This document shows, in pieces, positions 1-5,134 of a stretch of DNA of 7,606 nt; position 1 is the first letter of the stretch, and every line of letters starts with the position of its first letter. The notes under the pieces were generated by a model that was given only the letters and a program-made list of their open reading frames with translations, was not told the DNA's origin and searched no databases. The position numbers and the translations under genes are program-made. Source of the DNA: Prevotellaceae bacterium (GTDB lineage: Bacteria; Bacteroidota; Bacteroidia; Bacteroidales; UBA932); contig JAIRLT010000114.1 in the NCBI GenBank assembly GCA_031259225.1, forward strand, positions 1-7,606, in the 5' to 3' direction.

Positions 1-117
1 ATTGGTAAAATACACTGTACCATCATAAATAATCTCCGCTTTTTGATAGCTGATAAGATTGCGGTAGCCACCGTGTGGAGGAATAAAACCTTGCCTGTTG
101 CTGTTTTCTGCTGCCAT
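1..117 (-). CDS. Four-helix-bundle suffix domain protein, N-terminal part (cut by window edge)
   Basis: Only the first 39 codons are inside the window, read from the ATG at 117 down to base 1 with no stop. The start reads MAAENSNRQGF, followed by PHGGYRNLISYQKAEIIYD and then a VYF segment. The HGGYRNL-SYQKAEIIYD block matches my memory of the opening of Bacteroidota 'four helix bundle suffix domain' proteins, relatives of the 23S rRNA intervening-sequence four-helix proteins and, more distantly, of the Avd proteins of diversity-generating retroelements. Those proteins are about 200 residues, so most of this gene lies to the left. Their function is not established; a nucleic-acid-binding helical bundle is the usual assumption. 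There is no Shine-Dalgarno site before the ATG, only an A/G-rich stretch. A TAnnTTTG promoter lies about 130 bp upstream, so the leader would be long. Family assignment is from motif memory and is fairly secure; the function is inference. Confidence 0.72.
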   Translation of the reverse strand, partial: MAAENSNRQGFIPPHGGYRNLISYQKAEIIYDGTVYFTN

Positions 118-132
118 ACTTTTTTCTTTTTG

Positions 133-161
133 GGGACTTTAGGGACTTCGTGGGACATTAG
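133..161. repeat. Three degenerate GGGAC repeats, period 9-10 bp
   Basis: GGGAC occurs at 133-137, 142-146 and 152-156, each followed by TTTA, TTCGT or ATTAG. This gives three imperfect copies of a 9-10 bp unit. An inverted copy, GTCCC, lies at 215-219. The array sits in the predicted leader of the four-helix gene, just before its start codon. It resembles a decayed short tandem array rather than coding sequence. Confidence 0.6.
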
Positions 162-189
162 CGTCGTTGTCCGATAATGCCCTAATGTC
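154..189 (-). promoter_or_regulatory. Inverted repeat in the leader of the four-helix gene
   Basis: GACATTAG at 154-161 and CTAATGTC at 182-189 are perfect 8-bp inverted repeats separated by 20 bp. In the minus-strand transcript they could form a stem-loop about 36 to 72 nt before the start codon. The left arm is part of the third GGGAC repeat. It could be an RNA structure or a binding site for a dimeric protein; the sequence does not decide between them. Confidence 0.4.
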
Positions 190-246
190 GCAAACAGCCT
201 CAATAATCCCTCCTGTCCCTGAAATTATTAATTATTATTTCGGGCG

Positions 247-254
247 CAAAGGTA
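247..254 (-). promoter_or_regulatory. Predicted -7 promoter element for the four-helix gene
   Basis: The minus strand reads TACCTTTG, an exact match to the Bacteroidota -7 consensus TAnnTTTG. I see no clear TTTG -33 partner at the usual distance. Transcription would start near 240 and leave a leader of about 120 nt before the ATG at 117, carrying the GGGAC repeats and the inverted repeat. It is back to back with the plus-strand promoter at 308-315. Confidence 0.5.
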
Positions 255-286
255 CAACAAAAAATCATTCTCCATAAGAAAAAAAA

Positions 287-315
287 TTGCATGTCAAAAT
301 ATTTTCGTACTTTTG
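287..315 (+). promoter_or_regulatory. Predicted promoter (-33 TTG, -7 TACTTTTG) for the 56-codon gene
   Basis: TACTTTTG at 308-315 fits the Bacteroidota -7 element TAnnTTTG, and a TTG at 287-289 lies 18 bp upstream of it, close to the usual -33 spacing. Transcription would begin near 322, about 38 nt before the ATG at 360. The surrounding DNA is very AT-rich. Confidence 0.55.
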
Positions 316-347
316 CGGCAATTAATTTATTATAAACAACTAAAAAA

Positions 348-354
348 AGGAGGT
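348..354 (+). promoter_or_regulatory. Strong Shine-Dalgarno site (AGGAGGT)
   Basis: AGGAGGT ends 5 nt before the ATG at 360 and fixes that start. A near-perfect anti-16S match is unusual here: none of the other starts in the window has one, and Bacteroidota genes generally lack them. Confidence 0.75.
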
Positions 355-359
355 AAAAC

Positions 360-530
360 ATGGAAGATAAGCATGTAACACCGATTCCGGTAGACGTACT
401 GGCGCAGGCGCAGGCAAACATCGACGCAGCAAATGCGTTGCTTGCCCCCTATCTGCTGCCGCTCACGCCGACCGAACGGCACGATTTGCCGAAAATGGGC
501 GACAAGACGCTCAGCTTCCAACGGAATTAG
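360..530 (+). pseudogene. Short PKMGDK-type hypothetical protein, probably 3'-truncated
   Basis: The frame encodes 56 residues from an ATG with an excellent ribosome binding site and an upstream promoter, ending in TAG. The product has an acidic N-terminus, a helical stretch rich in Ala, Gln and Leu at about residues 12-32, and the motif LTPTERHDLPKMGDKTLSF at 35-53, followed only by QRN and the stop. I recall a Bacteroidota family of unknown function, about 150-200 residues long, with the same layout: a helical N-terminus, then a 'sl(s/t)peeR..lpKMGDKt..FV' motif, then a longer C-terminal region. Here the similarity stops exactly where that longer part should begin, and neither of the two other forward frames after 520 resumes it. 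I therefore read it as a gene that lost its 3' end by deletion or rearrangement, although a genuinely short protein that is still expressed cannot be excluded. Codon use is GC-rich, unlike the flanking DNA, so the frame itself is probably real. Confidence 0.6.
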
Positions 531-566
531 TCACATTGGCACATTCCCCGTATGCCGGAAAAAAGG

Positions 567-574
567 TATCTTTG
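567..574 (+). promoter_or_regulatory. Predicted -7 promoter element for apbE
   Basis: TATCTTTG is an exact TAnnTTTG match, 21 bp before the ATG at 596. The transcript would start near 581 with a leader of about 15 nt and no Shine-Dalgarno site. The nearest TTG-like -33 candidate (536-538) is too far away for the usual spacing, so only half of the promoter is convincing. Confidence 0.5.
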
Positions 575-595
575 TAAAAAAACGTTAAGAACAGC

Positions 596-1564
596 ATGTA
601 CCGTATCATTATTGCCTGCCTTTTATTTTCCGCCTGTGCTTCCCGTTCCGGCGATTACCATACCCTCGAAGGTTTTACAATGGGCACTACGTTCCGTATT
701 ATATATGAAGGAGCGCCGCCCGCAACGGTGCATGCCGGTATTAATTCACTGCTGGTGCAAATCGACCGTGCGCTCTCGGTATACAATCCGCAATCCATTA
801 TTTCCAAGGTGAACCGCAATGAGGCGGTAACGGTGGACAGCTTTTTTATTGCCGTGTTCCGGCGCAGTTACGAGATTTATTTGGCGACGGACGGCGCTTT
901 CGATATTTCGGCGTCCCCCTTGTTTAACGCATGGGGCTTCGGTTTCACCGGTCGCGAAGCGATGACGCAGGCAAAAGTGGACAGCCTGAAACAATTTACC
1001 GGCATGCGCCACGTGCGGCTGGAAGGAACGCGCGTCGTGAAAGACGACCCCCGCGTAACTCTTAATGCCAACGCCATTGCCAAAGGGTTCGGCGTGGATG
1101 TGGTGGCGGTTTTTTTGGAACAGTCGGGCAGTCGTAATTACCTTGTCGAAATCGGCGGAGAGGTGCGCTGCAAGGGAAAGAACGCCGAAGGCAAGGCTTG
1201 GGCTATCGGTATCGACAAGCCGTTAGACGGGAACCTGTTTCCCGGCGAACAGTTGCAAACCGTCGTACGCCTTACGGATAAAGCTTTGGCAACGTCGGGC
1301 AATTACCGCCAATACTACGAAGAAAACGGGAAGAAGTACGCGCACACTATTCATCCGGCTACCGGCTATCCGGTGGCGCACAACCTGCTTAGCGCAACCG
1401 TCCTTGCCGGCGACTGCATGACCGCCGACGCTTATGCCACCGCTTTTATGGTTGTGGGCTTGGAAGGAGCGCAACAACTCCTTACTGCACATCCCGAACT
1501 GGGTGCATACCTGATTTATGAGCAGCAGGGGAAACTGTGCGTTTACAAGCATGAAAAGGATTGA
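596..1564 (+). CDS. apbE: FAD:protein FMN transferase, ApbE family lipoprotein
   Basis: The enzyme attaches FMN from FAD to a threonine or serine of exported or membrane redox proteins such as Nqr or Rnf subunits. The product is 322 residues, a normal family length. It starts with a short hydrophobic signal and a lipobox ending SAC at Cys14, so it is probably a lipid-anchored protein outside the inner membrane. Family motifs appear in order: FTMGTTFRI at 27-35; a YNPQSIISKVN block at 63-73; FDISASPLFNAWGFG at 102-116; LNANAIAKGFGVD at 156-168; EIGGEV at 185-190 with a Trp-containing GIDKP block at 202-209; ATSGNYR at 232-238; HTIHPATGYP at 250-259; and TADAYATAF at 276-284. The last holds the Asp278/Thr282 pair that corresponds to the metal-binding Asp and Thr known from the family. 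The usual HxIDPxTG motif has His253 in place of Asp. Its flavinylation target is not in the window. It reads toward the MATE gene, 129 bp away. Identification is secure. Confidence 0.95.
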   Translation: MYRIIIACLLFSACASRSGDYHTLEGFTMGTTFRIIYEGAPPATVHAGINSLLVQIDRALSVYNPQSIISKVNRNEAVTVDSFFIAVFRRSYEIYLATDGAFDISASPLFNAWGFGFTGREAMTQAKVDSLKQFTGMRHVRLEGTRVVKDDPRVTLNANAIAKGFGVDVVAVFLEQSGSRNYLVEIGGEVRCKGKNAEGKAWAIGIDKPLDGNLFPGEQLQTVVRLTDKALATSGNYRQYYEENGKKYAHTIHPATGYPVAHNLLSATVLAGDCMTADAYATAFMVVGLEGAQQLLTAHPELGAYLIYEQQGKLCVYKHEKD

Positions 1565-1588
1565 CAGATTTATGGATTTACAGATTGG
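1565..1588. repeat. Three degenerate 8-bp units after apbE
   Basis: CAGATTTA, TGGATTTA and CAGATTGG follow one another in exact 8-bp register at 1565-1572, 1573-1580 and 1581-1588, starting straight after the apbE stop codon. This looks like a small decayed tandem array. The rest of the gap to 1693 has one weak hairpin (1607-1622) with no T-run, so no terminator is evident for either converging gene. Confidence 0.5.
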
Positions 1589-1693
1589 GCAGTGCAAAAA
1601 CGGCAACGGGTGCAGGAACCCGGCGACCCTGTGTTGTTGAGAAGAGTTATGAATTGTCGCCCCTTTAATCATATGGTCACTTAACCGCCGTAG

Positions 1694-3112
1694 TTATATC
1701 CTTGCCGTGAAATCCTTTGATACGTCCGGGTTTTCGACGTCTTCTTCGGGCGCATGACGGTGATGTACTAATGCTTTTTTCATCCATTTTCCCGATTTAT
1801 AATAAATGTACGCACCCGCAAACCCGATGACCCAACCCACTACAATCGACCACCAGATGCCGGTTTCCGCCATTTTTGTTTGTGAAAGGAGCCATGCCAC
1901 CGGCACCCGCACAAACCACAGCCCGAAAAGCGTGATGAACATCGGGATGAGCGTCGCTCCCGCGCCGCGCATCACGCCGTTGAGGGTAAACATGGAGCAA
2001 AAGACGAAGTAAAAAGAGCAAATAATCACTAAATACTCATAGCCGATACGTACTACTTCCACGCTGTCTGCAACGGAAGTATCCACAAAAAGGCGCATGA
2101 TTGGCTTGCCGAACAGCAGCATGACCAGCGTGGTCAATATACAGGTAATATTCGTCATAATCAAGGTGGACTTCAGTCCGCGCTTGATGCGGTCGTAGCG
2201 CCCGGCGCCGATATTTTGCCCCACAAAACCCGACAGCGCCGCCGCAAAGTTCATGGCGGGCATGGCAACGAACATATCCACGCGTCCGGCAGCCGTGTAG
2301 GCGGCAATGGTATTCACGCCAAATTGATTGACAATAACCATGAGCGCCAAGCTGCCCAGTCCTACAAAGGTTTGCTGCACGCCCGACGGTAAGCCGATGC
2401 GCATGGATTCGCGGAACGCAGTTTTGTCGAATGACAAATTAAACAGCGACAAGCGGACAAGGCTGCGCGTATAGTACAGGTATGCCAGCGTCGCCAACCA
2501 CGAGAGCAAGGTAGCAATAGTGGTAGCCCATGCAGCGCCTTTGATGCCCCAGCCAAATTCGGCAACGAACAAATAATCTAACCCGGCGTTCAACGCTGTG
2601 GAGAGTATCAGGAAATAGAGCGGCGTTTTTGAATTGCCTATCCCGCGCAATACCGCCGCCACGCCGTTATAGCAAAACATGGGTATCGCGGAAGTGAGCA
2701 TGAGTATGGAAAAATATTCTGTGGCGTCGGGAATAATTTCTTCCGGTAAATTGATTAGCTTGAATAAGTCCTCGCTGAAAAACCAGCCTGCCAGCGCTAC
2801 AATAATACCGGCAAGGAATAACGTGATGTTAATAGTGTCGGAAGCGCGGCGCACTTTGTCGTATTGTTTGGCGCCGAAGTATTGCGATACCACCACCGAG
2901 CCGCCAATCGTCAGCCCTATGACCATGGCGCAAAGGGAAAAAATAATAGGAAACGACGCGCCGACCGCCGCCAGTGCTTCGCGTCCGAGATATTGCCCGA
3001 CCACAATACTGTCTACCATGTTGTACAATTGTTGAAATACGTTGCCAATCAACATGGGCATGGCAAACTTAAAAATCACTGACGCTTCTTTTCCTTGTGT
3101 AAGGTCTTTCAT
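1694..3112 (-). CDS. MATE family multidrug/metabolite efflux transporter
   Basis: This is a 472-residue integral membrane protein with about twelve hydrophobic segments in two homologous halves (roughly 10-220 and 230-445), typical of MATE (MatE, NorM/DinF-like) exporters. These use sodium or proton gradients to export cationic drugs, metabolites or lipid-linked compounds. Visible family marks are the N-terminal FAMPMLIGNVFQQLYNMVDS block (16-35), VGQYLGREALAAVG (38-51), LRGIGNSKTPLY (155-166) in the first half, and GQNIGAGRYDRIKRG (298-312) with MRGAGAT (381-387) in the second. The tail is short, charged and His-rich. I start at the ATG at 3112 (MKDLTQGK) rather than the in-frame ATG at 3172: the predicted -7 promoter lies at 3146-3153, so the upstream 20 codons would not be fully transcribed, and MATE proteins of this type usually begin with a similar short tail. 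The substrate cannot be told from sequence. It is monocistronic and converges with apbE. Confidence 0.93.
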   Translation of the reverse strand: MKDLTQGKEASVIFKFAMPMLIGNVFQQLYNMVDSIVVGQYLGREALAAVGASFPIIFSLCAMVIGLTIGGSVVVSQYFGAKQYDKVRRASDTINITLFLAGIIVALAGWFFSEDLFKLINLPEEIIPDATEYFSILMLTSAIPMFCYNGVAAVLRGIGNSKTPLYFLILSTALNAGLDYLFVAEFGWGIKGAAWATTIATLLSWLATLAYLYYTRSLVRLSLFNLSFDKTAFRESMRIGLPSGVQQTFVGLGSLALMVIVNQFGVNTIAAYTAAGRVDMFVAMPAMNFAAALSGFVGQNIGAGRYDRIKRGLKSTLIMTNITCILTTLVMLLFGKPIMRLFVDTSVADSVEVVRIGYEYLVIICSFYFVFCSMFTLNGVMRGAGATLIPMFITLFGLWFVRVPVAWLLSQTKMAETGIWWSIVVGWVIGFAGAYIYYKSGKWMKKALVHHRHAPEEDVENPDVSKDFTARI

Positions 3113-3145
3113 GTACTCGAGATAATAGTTGAATTTTTTGGATTG

Positions 3146-3153
3146 CAAAGATA
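3146..3153 (-). promoter_or_regulatory. Predicted -7 promoter element for the MATE gene
   Basis: The minus strand reads TATCTTTG, an exact TAnnTTTG match, placing the start of transcription near 3139 with a leader of about 27 nt before the ATG at 3112. The -33 region falls inside the terminator hairpin of the preceding gene and shows no clear TTTG. Confidence 0.55.
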
Positions 3154-3156
3154 CAT

Positions 3157-3184
3157 AAAAAAAGCCGGACACATTGCCCGGCTT
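3157..3184 (-). terminator. Intrinsic terminator of the Cys-rich lipoprotein gene
   Basis: Read on the minus strand, AAGCCGG (3184-3178) pairs with CCGGCTT (3168-3162) as a 7-bp GC-rich stem with a 9-nt loop, overlapping an uninterrupted run of seven T (3163-3157). It begins 27 bp after the lipoprotein stop codon. It is a textbook rho-independent terminator and ends only 4 bp before the MATE -7 element. Confidence 0.88.
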
Positions 3185-3210
3185 CCTATTTCGATGAGCG
3201 CTACATTATT

Positions 3211-3813
3211 TTATTCGGCTGCGTCTTCACATTTTTTTGTGCTGTCTTTTTTGTGGCAAGCTTTCGTGCTGTCTTTTTTGCAGCAGGCTTTTGTGCTGTC
3301 TTTTTTACAGCAAGCTTTTGTAGAGTCTTTTTCGCAAGCGGCGCCGGCTTCTTTATCGCAAGGCGCTATTTCTATCGCCGTAGCATTGATGGAATATTTG
3401 CGGATAACGCCTTCCTCAACAATGATACTTTTGATTTTTTCGGCTTTTGCGAGCAATTTGGCTTTTGCGGTAGCGTCTTCCGTTGCATTAGCCTCGTCGG
3501 TCAAAGTAGCAATGAAAGTTTCATCAATGATTTCTTCGTTGATGATACCTTTCACTTTCAACACTGCGCCTTTTGCGTTTTCAGGAACAACAACGCCTTC
3601 GGCAGGAATTACAGCAATCGCCTGTTTTTCGCTACCGATGATTTGAAGCGCTCCGGAGTGGCAGCAAACATGCGCTAAACCGGCAACAGTAATTTCTTTG
3701 CCGATGTACTCCACAGGGTTTTCGTAGAATTTATCTACACACAAACCCGCATCCTTTGTGCCGCAAGCTGCTAAAATGAAAGCAAGCGCGGCAATAGATA
3801 AAATTTTTTTCAT
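3211..3813 (-). CDS. Small lipoprotein with OB-fold-like domain and Cys-rich repeat tail
   Basis: The product is 200 residues. It begins with a signal peptide and a clear lipobox, LAAC, with the lipidated Cys at 17. Residues 25-150 hold a compact domain: ENPVEYIGKEITVAGLAHVC (31-50), then CHSG, then a beta-rich stretch (VLKVKGII at 84-91) and a short Ala/Lys-rich helix at about 107-132. A 'GKxVTVxGxVxHVCxHSG' pattern is known to me from uncharacterised Bacteroidota OB-fold-like lipoproteins; here Cys50, Cys51 and His52 could bind metal or form a disulfide. Residues 161-196 are four 9-residue repeats of the form KKDSTKACC, preceded by Cys152 and Cys160. The tail has nine Cys and one His with many Lys, which suggests metal or thiol chemistry, but no function is established. 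It has its own promoter (3889-3896) and terminator (3157-3184), so it is a single-gene unit. Coding status is secure, function unknown. Confidence 0.85.
   Translation of the reverse strand: MKKILSIAALAFILAACGTKDAGLCVDKFYENPVEYIGKEITVAGLAHVCCHSGALQIIGSEKQAIAVIPAEGVVVPENAKGAVLKVKGIINEEIIDETFIATLTDEANATEDATAKAKLLAKAEKIKSIIVEEGVIRKYSINATAIEIAPCDKEAGAACEKDSTKACCKKDSTKACCKKDSTKACHKKDSTKKCEDAAE
3226..3333 (-). repeat. Four in-frame 27-bp tandem repeats
   Basis: The array encodes EKDSTKACC, KKDSTKACC, KKDSTKACH and KKDSTKKCE (residues 161-196 of the lipoprotein). The core KDSTK is invariant in all four units, while the last two positions drift toward the C-terminus. Each unit is a multiple of three, so gain or loss of copies by slippage keeps the frame. 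Confidence 0.9.
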
Positions 3814-3888
3814 TGTTTGTAAGTTTTGTTTGATTTGTTATTTTATTTTTAAAAGGTTAATCAGTTTCATGATGTATAAAAACTTTTG

Positions 3889-3896
3889 CAAAGGTA
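3889..3896 (-). promoter_or_regulatory. Predicted -7 promoter element for the Cys-rich lipoprotein gene
   Basis: The minus strand reads TACCTTTG, an exact TAnnTTTG match. Transcription would start near 3882, giving a leader of about 70 nt that is T/A-rich. The element overlaps the palindrome TTTGCAAA (3885-3892), a possible operator. No TTTG stands out at the -33 position. Confidence 0.5.
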
Positions 3897-4048
3897 GAAA
3901 TTTATTTCTAATTAACTATTATTCCTGTGGTGTTTTTATTAAAAATTTGTTAATTAATACAGGCTGCCACTTAAACACCCCATTAAATAGTAGCGAAGGC
4001 TATTTTTACCAAAGTTTTTATAGCTTTAAATTTTTAGTGGTTCTTGCT

Positions 4049-4073
4049 AAAAACATTTACGACACACCGTCGC
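4049..4073 (-). terminator. Possible weak terminator after murB
   Basis: On the minus strand GCGAC (4073-4069) can pair with GTCGT (4063-4059), a 5-bp stem including one G-T pair with a 5-nt loop, followed five bases later by TTTTT (4053-4049). It lies 37 bp past the murB stop codon. The stem is short, so this is a candidate only. Confidence 0.35.
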
Positions 4074-4109
4074 AGCAGGCTCCAATACATCATTAGCAAC
4101 TTGGGTTCA

Positions 4110-5123
4110 TTATCCCACGATGTTCACTTCCGGCTCCAGTTGCACGCCGAATTTTTCATAAACCGATTGCCGTATCATGGACGACAGGGCGAGCGCATCC
4201 CGTCCTGTTCCGCCGCCGTAATGCACTATTACCAACGCTTGCTTGGCATGTACGCCCACTGCGCCGATTTGTTTGCCTTTCCACCCTGCCTGTTCGATAA
4301 GGCGGGCAGCCGGGAGTTTCACGTAATCGACGTTGATGGGATAGGCGCTCATTTTCGGGTCTCTTGAAGTAAGCTCGTCCGCCAATTTTTTGGGGACAAT
4401 CGGGTTTTTAAAGAAACTACCGGCGCTGCCCAATTCTTGCGGGTCGGGTAGCTTTTTCCGGCGGATGGCGATAATGGCTTTGCGGAGCGTTTGCAGCGTT
4501 ACTTCCGGGTATTTTCTCAACTCTTCCTCCAGATTGCCGTAGTGCGTGCGCAATACCGGGTGTTTCGCCAGCCGGAAAATCACGTGCGTAACAATCGCCT
4601 TGCCGCGCCACGCCTGCTTGAAAATGCTATCGCGGTAACCGAAGGCGCACTCCCCGGCGGTAAAGGTTTTCTGTTCGCCGGTAGCTGTGAGTATACATTC
4701 TACTTGCCGGATGGTGTTTTTTGCTTCCATTCCGTAGGCGCCGATATTTTGCACCGGCGATGCGCCTACATGTCCGGGAATGAGAGACAGGTTTTCAACG
4801 CCTCCCCAATGATTTTGCACGGCATACGCCACAAAGTCGTCCCACACCACGCCGGCGCCCACGCGCAAATAAACGGCGTCCGCAGTTTCCTCTATTTTTT
4901 CTATGCCGGTAATGCGCGGTTGAATAACCAGCCCGTCAAAATCGGCGCAAAACAGCATATTGCTGCCGCCGCCCAAAACTAATTGCGGCAAGCGGGCATA
5001 GCGGTTGTCAAAAAGCAATTCGCCTAATGCTTTAATGCTTTCCGGCGCAGCAAAAAATTTGGCGCGTACATCAAAACCAAAAGTGTTTAGCGCTTTTAAT
5101 GAATAATCGGGATAGACTGTCAT
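4110..5123 (-). CDS. murB: UDP-N-acetylmuramate dehydrogenase (UDP-N-acetylenolpyruvoylglucosamine reductase)
   Basis: MurB is the cytoplasmic FAD enzyme that reduces UDP-GlcNAc-enolpyruvate with NADPH to UDP-MurNAc, the second committed step of peptidoglycan synthesis. The 337-residue product matches the E. coli-like (type I) form throughout. It shows LKALNTFGFD (9-18), the FAD-binding loop GGGSN (51-55), IPGHVGASPVQNIGAYG (115-131), FGYRDSIF (161-168) with the conserved Arg164, GSAGSFFKNP (232-241) with the catalytic Ser236 that protonates the substrate, and LEPEV (329-333) with Glu330. These align with Arg159, Ser229 and Glu325 of E. coli MurB. I chose the ATG at 5123 (MTVYPDYSLK) because it gives the family N-terminus; an in-frame ATG at 5201 would add 26 unlike residues lying inside the upstream gene. 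The start is 11 bp after the stop of the DoxX-like gene, so the two are probably cotranscribed. Nothing looks damaged. Confidence 0.97.
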   Translation of the reverse strand: MTVYPDYSLKALNTFGFDVRAKFFAAPESIKALGELLFDNRYARLPQLVLGGGSNMLFCADFDGLVIQPRITGIEKIEETADAVYLRVGAGVVWDDFVAYAVQNHWGGVENLSLIPGHVGASPVQNIGAYGMEAKNTIRQVECILTATGEQKTFTAGECAFGYRDSIFKQAWRGKAIVTHVIFRLAKHPVLRTHYGNLEEELRKYPEVTLQTLRKAIIAIRRKKLPDPQELGSAGSFFKNPIVPKKLADELTSRDPKMSAYPINVDYVKLPAARLIEQAGWKGKQIGAVGVHAKQALVIVHYGGGTGRDALALSSMIRQSVYEKFGVQLEPEVNIVG

Positions 5124-5134
5124 CCGGGTAATAT

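Larger units (their letters stand above)
3814..4109. other. AT-rich intergenic region between the lipoprotein gene and murB
   Basis: This 296-bp gap holds the promoter and leader of the minus-strand lipoprotein gene on its left and a possible murB terminator on its right. Between them is an unusually AT-rich stretch with no recognised gene. A plus-strand frame is open from an ATG at 3869 to a stop at 4096 (75 codons, rich in Asn, Tyr, Phe and Leu, three Cys). It has no good ribosome binding site and overlaps the lipoprotein promoter, so I do not call it a gene. Confidence 0.6.

Noticed and set aside
1..117. Diversity-generating retroelement accessory gene (avd)
   Set aside because: The family is only distantly related, and no reverse transcriptase or template repeat is visible in the window; the part to the left cannot be seen.
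1607..1622. Hairpin CGGGT/ACCCG between apbE and the MATE gene as a bidirectional terminator
   Set aside because: The stem is only 5 bp and there is no T-run on either side, so I do not call it.
1223..1672. 149-codon open frame on the minus strand
   Set aside because: It is antisense to the 3' part of apbE, with no recognisable domain and no promoter or ribosome binding site.
3226..3333. CRISPR-like array
   Set aside because: The repeats are directly adjacent with no spacers and are in frame within a lipoprotein gene.
3095..3646. 183-codon open frame on the plus strand
   Set aside because: It is antisense to the Cys-rich lipoprotein gene and the start of the MATE gene. Its repeated FVLSFLQQA pattern is just the reverse reading of the 27-bp repeat, and the minus strand has a lipobox, promoter and terminator.
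3985..4005. TAGC-GAAG-GCTA hairpin with a T-run in the AT-rich gap
   Set aside because: The core stem is 4 bp with mismatched extensions, and no plus-strand gene would need it.
4491..4982. 163-codon open frame on the plus strand
   Set aside because: It is fully antisense to murB, whose catalytic motifs are all intact.
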